Source: Elmis aenea (taxonomy: Eukaryota; Arthropoda; Insecta; Coleoptera; Elmidae). Taken from it: DNA of 64,000 bases. The translations under genes were made by a program, and so were the position numbers. The stretch covers positions 11,744,575 to 11,808,574 of the forward strand of contig OX393576.1 of the NCBI GenBank assembly GCA_947652605.1, read 5' to 3'. Positions 57,709-64,000 of the stretch are shown here, piece by piece (position 1 is the first letter of the stretch; every line of letters begins with the position of its first letter). The notes beneath the pieces are model-generated. The model had not been told where the DNA came from. It saw nothing but the letters and a program-made list of their open reading frames with translations, and made no database searches.

Positions 57709-58330
57709 CAGGGGCGGATTATGGATTAGGCAAACTAGGCACGTGCCTAGGGCCCGTAATTTTTGGGGCCCGTAAAAATGTATTTTATTTTAAAGTAGTA
57801 ACTAGTAAGGTAGTTGAAAACAAAAAAAAAAGTTATTCCCGTATTAAATTATGTTATCGATATTTAACACAAAATAATCGAAAGAATGTGGTATGGATAT
57901 TACTAATACCAATACATTTAAGGAACAAAAAATTTATGAATCCTACATAAACGTAATGGAATTAAAAAATAAACTGGTACAATTTAGGGCTTGTATTAAA
58001 GAACAAAATATAAAATCCCCAGAATCAATGTATTCTGTTATCCAAGAAAATAATATTGTTGCAACATTTGCGAATTTAAATATAATCCTACGAATATATC
58101 TAACGTAGCCTATTAGCAATGCTAGTGACGAAAGATCGTTTTCGGTACTTGCCAGGGTAAAAAACTTTTTGAGAAGCGCTTTAGGACAGAAAAAATTAAA
58201 TGCGTTTGCTGTAATGTACATTGAATAAGAACTATTAAAAAAATGCAATTGATTATGATAAAATTATAGATGAATTTTCGGAACAAAAAGTTAGAAAAAA
58301 GAGTTTATAACTTGGTTTATACGTAATATG
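57709..58330 (+). mobile_element. hAT element relic, right end missing
   Basis: Left end caggggcggattatggatta, with a perfect palindrome ggcacgtgcc at 57738. Carries a hAT dimerisation domain. I found no matching cc-gcccctg right end before the SINE at 58392, so it is truncated. Confidence 0.7.
57893..58310 (+). pseudogene. hAT transposase C-terminal domain (hATC)
   Basis: MDITNTNTFKEQKIYESYIN, ANLNIILRIYLT, one stop (58108), then PISNASDERSFSVLARVKNF, LRSALGQKKLNAFAVMYIE, stop, and a Lys-rich end. The block SNAS-ERSFSxL...LRSxxGQxxL is the hATC dimerisation motif. The zinc finger and most of the catalytic domain are missing. Confidence 0.82.
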
Positions 58331-58391
58331 TTTCGGTCATATGTGTACTTAAATTAAATTGATAGTAAAATGTTTACTCAAAAACACTTCC

Positions 58392-58643
58392 ACTGAGGTC
58401 GGTGGCTGGTTAGTATGCAACCTAGCGAGTAAAATCGGGAGGCGTGGGTTCGAATCCCGCGGCCGTCTGTCATCGTAGGGGTTTCAGGTGGTTTCCCCTA
58501 CCTACTATAGGCAAATGCTGTGACAGTACTTCCACCTACCCTTACCTTATCCACCCTTTTCTTGTTCCCCGCCCCCTCCACCCGGACGCTAGTGACCTCA
58601 GTTGTCAAAGCGTCCCTAAACTCTCAAATTTAAAAAAATTAAA
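58392..58643 (+). mobile_element. tRNA-derived SINE
   Basis: A box tggctggttagt at 58403-58414 and B box ggttcgaatcc at 58447-58457 form a tRNA-like head. The body shares gtttcaggtg and ggcaaatgctgtg-cagtacttcc with the SINE at 19728. aaaacacttcc before (58381-58391) and aaaacgcttcc after (58644-58654) look like an 11-bp target duplication with one change. The 71-codon frame at 58444-58659 is a shadow. Confidence 0.8.
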
Positions 58644-58654
58644 AAAACGCTTCC

Positions 58655-60972
58655 GTTAATTTTTAATATTTTCTAAGTATATTAATTTTTTCCTCTTTAA
58701 CTTTTTATGTTAATACCTGGGTTTCATCGTATTACACCATACTAATTTTTCTTTTCTATAATTTGCTTTAAAGAAGTTATTTTCTTTTTTATTTAGGAAA
58801 TATTACAGTACGCGATCTTTAATAATATTTTGGTTTCTTACAATATTTACCGTTTTTTCGCATATCGCTGTTATTACGTCGATTCTTTGCATGAATAACT
58901 TTCCTAATATTAGAGTTAGGCAAACATTTAAATGAGCAAAATTGGGTGGAATTAGAAAACAAATAGAACGGCCCCAAACAAATTAACAAGTGTTACCAAT
59001 TTTTGGAAAAAAGTACAAAAAAAACATCTTTTAACACATCTGAAGTTTAATTAAAAATTTATTTTAAGGCCTGCACATTTTTTAGCTACATTAATTGATT
59101 ATGTGGTTTTAAAGTGACTTGATTCACACAATACTGGAAAATTCAGTCAAGGGTGTCGACTTTTTTTTATTAAGGAAGAGCTTGTGTTGATTTAAAATAC
59201 CCAATAGTTCAAATTTCCTGGGTTAAGTTACTTCAAAATCTGATCATTGCACAAATATCTAAGATGACGTTTGATTACATGTTTCATTTTTTCAGTATAA
59301 GCACTCGACGTAAGGCTGTTGCAACTTTACAAGCATTATTCGTTTTTATTTTGTATTTTGTGATGTTCTCATACATGAAAAACATGTACAAGTCGAGGAA
59401 ATCAAGAGCCGTTTTGTCGTAACGAATAAAACGTTATGTACCTAATCTATAAACAAACATGTATGTGGTCGCCTCATTAAAAGGGTTTAACGGTCCTTCA
59501 GTGAACAATAACGGCGCGCAATTTTAGCAGCAGTGCTCTTTTCAGAAGAATTTAAGATCCTAATCTCAGATACCAACACTTCCGAACTACAGAACTTCGC
59601 ATAAAAGGCACATCAGGAACTTATAAAGGAGCGAGAAAATTTGATAGAAGCACGAAGCAGGAACTATGGCGTTTCCTTTATGTGGTTAATTTAACAGGTT
59701 TTGTATGTTTTAGATCAAGTAAAAATAGAAGATAACTTCGGTGTTAAGTTTTGAACTGGTACAGCGTAACAACGTTATGTTTAAGTTTGTATTTGAAAGC
59801 CAAACTACGCTTTGAAACTATCGTTTGGAAAAGAGCTTTGTGGAAGAAAGATATTGAGTTTGATTCACTTTTACTGTATAAGTGGATCTATACGAGTGCA
59901 GGCCATTTTTTTCTCCAGGGTTATAGCGGGCCACTATTGAGTATAATTCTAATAAGCGAAACGAAATTTGATGTAATTTAGGGTTAAGTTGAATTATTTT
60001 TTGTAAGGTGTTTGGTGGCCATAAAAGTTTTTTTCGCGGGCTGGATGTGGCCCGCAGGCTGCTAGTTAACAGCCCTACGCTATACATATTTTAATTCTAA
60101 AATCGTGTAGGCTGCGACCTCTTTTGGTAAAGTTTCCTACTTATATTTTGTATCAGGAGCACATAAAGGAGGTGGCAAGAACGCTACGACATATGCGACT
60201 GCTACAACCAACGTGTTAAACAGAAACAAACAGCGCCTTGCATTTCTGGACTAGATATAAGCACCAACGTCCGATATAAAATCTATCTCTTTCTAACTCA
60301 TCAACAATGTTGCATACATTTGATGTCCGTATTTCAAGCATGTTTACATTCATTCGACCATAACAGCTGATCTTAAATAATTTTAAAAGGTTAAATTTTA
60401 GGTTTAGTAACGTCATTGAGGGTAAAATAAGAAATGGTTGCCGCATAAACTTAATTCATCTTTCAATAAATGTAAAATTCAAAACATAAATTGAGGAAAG
60501 TTAAACATTACGAAACACGCGGTAATTTCAAAAATTAAAAACCATTTATAACTTATCTCATACCTTCGACTATTTTTTAAATAACAATTGTTTACCCTCA
60601 GTTGGATAAAATAATGATTTTAAAGTTTTTAATAAAACTTGTAAATGGAATTTCATGCCATTTTCTTGTGGAAAATTTTGCAATAATTGTCTCCATATTA
60701 TCTAAACATTTTAAGAACACCATAAGCAATGCATTTTCAGCTTAAGTTTGTTCAAAAACGACCTGAAACATTTTGTTTTCAGTTCTTCAAAAATTTTTAA
60801 AGTATTTCAAGGGTATACTCTTACATTTTAATTTGACAAAAATTTAAAGTTTTGCAAAAGTTGTTTTGTTTTCAGAAAATTTTAAATATACTACAAGTAA
60901 CGCAAACATTTCTGTAGGGTGTTTAAATACGACCTAAAATATTTTTTATAGCTCTTAAAATTTTTCGTATGT
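58655..60972. other. Mostly gene-free; a possible hAT end near 60030-60079
   Basis: No gene recognised. gcgggctggatgtggcccgcaggctgctagttaacagccct near 60036-60077 is GC-rich and resembles one end of a hAT-type repeat; no partner seen. The segment 59985-60025 is similar to 62906-62953. Confidence 0.4.
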
Positions 60973-61166
60973 AATACCACTAGCGGTGAAGATTTTTTTG
61001 AAAATGCTTTTCGGTTTCCATGGAAACTTGTTCCAGTTGAAATATCACGAAAGCAAATTGCATCAAAAATATTTTTAGATGAAATTTGCTCGAGTGATAT
61101 TTTGAAACAAGTTTACATGGAAAACGGAAGTATTTTGTTAAAAAAATCTTCACCACTAGTGGTATT
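60973..61166. mobile_element. ~194-bp hairpin MITE
   Basis: aataccactagcggtgaaga at the left and its inverse tcttcaccactagtggtatt at the right; the arms (~85 bp) continue through ggtttccatggaaacttg. Short loop. No coding. Confidence 0.78.
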
Positions 61167-61250
61167 CGAATGAATATTCCGCGAATTAAAAAAAAATATA
61201 TATTTGTTAATTAATTTATTATCACAGATAGGTAAATAAGTTAGGTATTA

Positions 61251-62515
61251 TTAGGTAGGAGCAAAAGTATTTTCGTTTTTTTTTTTAGTCATCTTGGATA
61301 CTTAACGATTGATAAAAGTTTGACAAGTTATTTGTCAAATTAAAAAGCGCATCTTCTAGTTTAGTTTTTGTGTCAGTTAGTTTAATTGCTTGTGGTTAAA
61401 AGTTCTTTAAATGTCTGAAACAAATGTTGAAGTTCTTGCAATTTTACGTCACTACTGGAAATTGGGGCGAAGCGCCGCTGATGCCGCACGAACTATACGT
61501 GATGTGGAAGGTCAGGATACTATCTCAAATCGTACTGCACAAAATTGGTATATAAAATTCAAAAACGGCGATACCAGCCTTCAAAAACAAGCTCGTTCTG
61601 GGCGGCCCTCCATGGTAGACCAGGGGGCCCTACTTCAAGCCGTCGAGGAATCGCCAGCAACAACTACTACAAATTTATCGCACGAACTTGGGCCTTCGCG
61701 ATGAACTATAGGTCGCCACCTACATAAGCTAGGTAAATCCAAAAAACGCTGTAGAGAAATACCCCATGATTTGTCACCAGAGCAAGCAGAACGTCGGGTC
61801 AGTGTATGTAGAGAACTACTCAGCAACCCTCAAGACCATCGGTTCTTTCGCCGGATTGTGACCTGCGACGAAAAGTGGATCTACCTTCGTAATCCCAGTA
61901 GATCAAACCAGTGGTTAAGTAGAGATCAACGTGGAGAACCTTTGGTAAAGCGCGGAAGATTCGAAACCAAGGTTATGTTTTGCGTCTGGTGGAATTACGA
62001 AGGTGTGGTTCACTTTGAGTTGGTTCCTGATGGTCGAGCGATCAACGCGGAACTCTACTGCGAGCAGCTTGATCGAGTGTACGCATCCTTACAACGAAGA
62101 TACCCTGCTTTGGTCAACCGACGACGAGTGCTGTTACAGCAAGACAACGCAAGACCGCATACGGCCCAAATGACCCTCCGGAAACTGGAGGATCTTGATG
62201 GAATAGAAGTGCTACCACACCCTGCATACAGTTCCGACCTAGCACCATCGGATTACCACATGTTCCGGTCAATGGCGCATTCCCTGACTGGGCGGGAGTT
62301 TGCTTATGTTCAGGAAGTAGAAGAAGGGTGTCGCGACTTCTTCGACTCTAAGTCCCAAGAATGGTACCGGGGGAATTGAAAACCTGGCAAAAAAAATGGA
62401 ATAAGACCATTCAATACAATGGACTATATTTTGATTTTTGATTTAATTTAGTTTGTTAAGAATATTAAAAATAAATATCATGTTAAAAAACGAAAATACT
62501 TTTGCTCCTACCTAA
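61251..62515 (+). mobile_element. Mariner element, nearly complete
   Basis: Perfect 31-bp inverted ends opening ttaggtaggagcaaaagtat, with TA on both sides (61249-61250, 62516-62517). Length 1265 bp, normal for mariner. The TTAGGT-GG-GCAAAAGTA pattern is that of the cecropia-type mariners. Unbroken ends suggest a recent arrival compared with the rest of the window. Confidence 0.95.
61411..62441 (+). pseudogene. Mariner transposase with one stop and two frameshifts
   Basis: N-terminal paired helix-turn-helix region (LRHYWKLGRSAADAARTIRD; NRTAQNWYIKFKNGD; RSGRP), then a TGA at 61702-61704. Continuing in the same frame: GRHLHKLGKSKKR, TCDEKW (first catalytic Asp), QQDNARPHTA (second) and YSSDLAPSDYHMF (third). 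One extra base near 62370 ends the frame at 62377-62379, and another A in an A8 run near 62390 restores the tail frame (GIENLA...NGLYFDF, stop 62439-62441). Counting through, the product would be about 342 residues, the family norm. I count 35 residues between the second and third catalytic Asp where mariners have 34. Cannot be functional as read. Confidence 0.93.
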
Positions 62516-62804
62516 TATATTTATTTTAACAACATTATTTTTTAATTAATCGAAGAAAAACGACCGCTTTTGTAGTCATTTTGACAAATTTAATTGACAT
62601 GTTTATGTGTAACTAAGCGTAACTAAGGAGGCCTACTGTGAAAAATAGACCTAGTCATGGTGTTTTCGCTGAGACACATCAACTTGCGGTGTCTTCAGCG
62701 AGAGTCGTGTCTTATTGGCTAAATAGTATGTTTTGATTGGTTACTTATGTTATGAGTGGAATATTCACTGTAATCAAAGTATCAATCAAGTAGGTTGTTA
62801 AGTT

Positions 62805-62902
62805 TTTTTTTTTTTTTTTTTAATAACCCTTATCGGGTTTATGACATGCAATCTGGTCTTTGAGACCAATAAGCCGTTTAATTCTAGCCTAAATTAATAA
62901 TT
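62805..62902 (-). mobile_element. Short poly(A)-tailed retroinsertion with target duplication
   Basis: ggttgttaagtt lies before (62793-62804) and after (62903-62914). Between them, on the minus strand, ~80 bp (gcttattggtctcaaagacc ... cgataagggttatt) end in a run of about 16 A. The source RNA is not identified; it is too short to classify. Confidence 0.75.
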
Positions 62903-62914
62903 GGTTGTTAAGTT

Positions 62915-64000
62915 AAATAATTTTTTGTAAGATGTTTGGGGGCCACAAAATATCTTTTTCATAATTTTTTTTCTTTAACCTTTAATAAACTAGGTTCTGA
63001 CCAACCTGACTTAAATCATTAAAGCTCAAATGATAGGTAAAAACTAAGTAATAGCGAATATGTTTTTGACGGCTTACAATTGGTTTTTAATTTTCAATAA
63101 AGTCAATTTGTCCCTCGTAATATTTAAAAACAACTTCCTTTTTTCATCCTAAACTGGAAATAACACGAAAGATCAATTGACAATGAGACAATTAATTTCT
63201 AAAACTTATATCCAAGTTATGCTGCAGGGCGCTTTCTTTGTATGCATAGTACATTATCAGTGCAGATAATTCAGAAACATATTTGCTGTATTTCTGTTGG
63301 GTTGGAATTATATTATTGGAATAACGACACAAAGGAGTATTACGTATTTCCCTACACATAATTCGTCGGTTTGTTGTTTAAACGGATGCTATTTGTCGAT
63401 TTATAAGCCTGTGAATAGTATTTAACTTGTAAGTAATAATTAATGCATCGATCAGTTGAAAATTGGTTTGTCAATGAAACGTTACAGCGTATAAATACAC
63501 CCTTAATGTCATTGCTTTGTAAATATTCGTGACTAATTTGGCTCGAAAAAAGATTAATTACAAATAGTTTAAGGTTTTTAAATAGCTTTCAAATGTTATA
63601 AAAGCTTTATCGGTTTGTTTCCAATTACCTTACTGACTGTATTTGTTAATTTAATCCCGTTGTGTTTCATTTTTTTAGCCATTAAGAATGTTCTTTGAAG
63701 AATAAATAATCGATTACAATAATAGTGGCTCGTAAAAGTAAAACAAAAAGCTGTTCCAATAATTTCCGAAGAAGTTATGTTTGGCGAAATGCCAGGAACT
63801 AAATTCCATCGAAGACGACGACAGAATATTAAAGATATCACACCGAAAAATTTGCATTCCTATGGCAAGGGTTGGCGCTTGAATGCACGCGAAAATTTTT
63901 GATTATCAATGTCGTCCATAAAATATGGCATTACTATCTTGAACAACCAAGCTGAAACCAACGCAAAAATTGCGAATTGTCTGCTATACTACGTGAAATT
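62915..64000. other. Gene-free stretch
   Basis: Nothing recognised apart from the start (62906-62953), which resembles 59985-60025. Confidence 0.4.

Noticed and set aside
58395..58470. A functional tRNA gene
   Set aside because: A and B boxes are present but the acceptor stem does not pair, and the body and flanking duplications identify it as a SINE.
1..64000. CRISPR array, phage, operon or bacterial mobile elements
   Set aside because: Repeats present are eukaryotic transposon ends and microsatellites. Nothing has regular spacer structure, and coding density is that of eukaryotic intergenic DNA.

Overview
The window is AT-rich eukaryotic DNA, most likely from an insect with a large transposon-rich genome. 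A beetle is my best guess, from the mix of CAGGGTG-ended mariner-like elements, mariner, pogo/Tigger, piggyBac-type and hAT elements, and several non-LTR retrotransposon families; the lineage is inference, not proof. I recognise no host gene, rRNA or tRNA gene, CRISPR array or bacterial-type operon. Nearly every open reading frame is a transposon relic or a chance frame across an inverted repeat.

Layout. 0.2-1.1 kb: two short elements with CAGGGT ends. 3.2-3.8 and 11.2-11.9 kb: two copies of one hairpin element. 4.9-6.8 kb: a 1.9-kb foldback made from a duplicated transposase 3' end. 6.9-7.4 kb: a short element with GTGTGACACG ends. 9.0-9.9 kb: a deleted mariner-like element. 13.1-16.6 kb: LINE fragments, one split by a PIF/Harbinger-like element that carries a second GTGTGACACG element, itself carrying a 605-bp palindrome. 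19.4-21.4 kb: a Tigger relic split by a SINE, then a LINE. 23.1-24.0 kb: a pogo-type relic. 24.6-25.5 kb: a foldback. 28.3-33.0 kb: LINE pieces inside at least three nested inverted repeats. 34.1-35.5 kb: a LINE reverse-transcriptase relic. 39.9-41.4 kb: a mariner-like element split by another. 43.0-43.5 and 45.3-46.0 kb: hAT MITEs with 8-bp target duplications. 46.7-49.3 kb: a pogo-type element with a piggyBac-type MITE inside. 49.7-51.9 kb: a hAT element with a Jockey-like LINE inside. 52.7-54.7 kb: a foldback split by a second copy of the 39.9-kb insert. 56.2-58.6 kb: LINE pieces, a piggyBac-type MITE, a hAT relic and a SINE. 61.25-62.5 kb: a nearly whole mariner.

How the parts relate. At least twelve units begin with CAGGGTG (or a one-base variant) next to TA. 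Four, perhaps five, keep the last codons of the same broad kind of mariner-like transposase (C-terminus of the GHFEHLL type), so most of the short CAGGGTG elements are probably deletion or foldback derivatives of such transposons. Many insertions are nested with clear target duplications (TA, TTA, TTAA, 8 bp, 12 bp). The window can therefore be read as an ordered history, with LINEs and long elements older and MITEs and SINEs younger. All coding copies are broken; the mariner at 61.4 kb and the Jockey-like frame at 50.5 kb are the best preserved.
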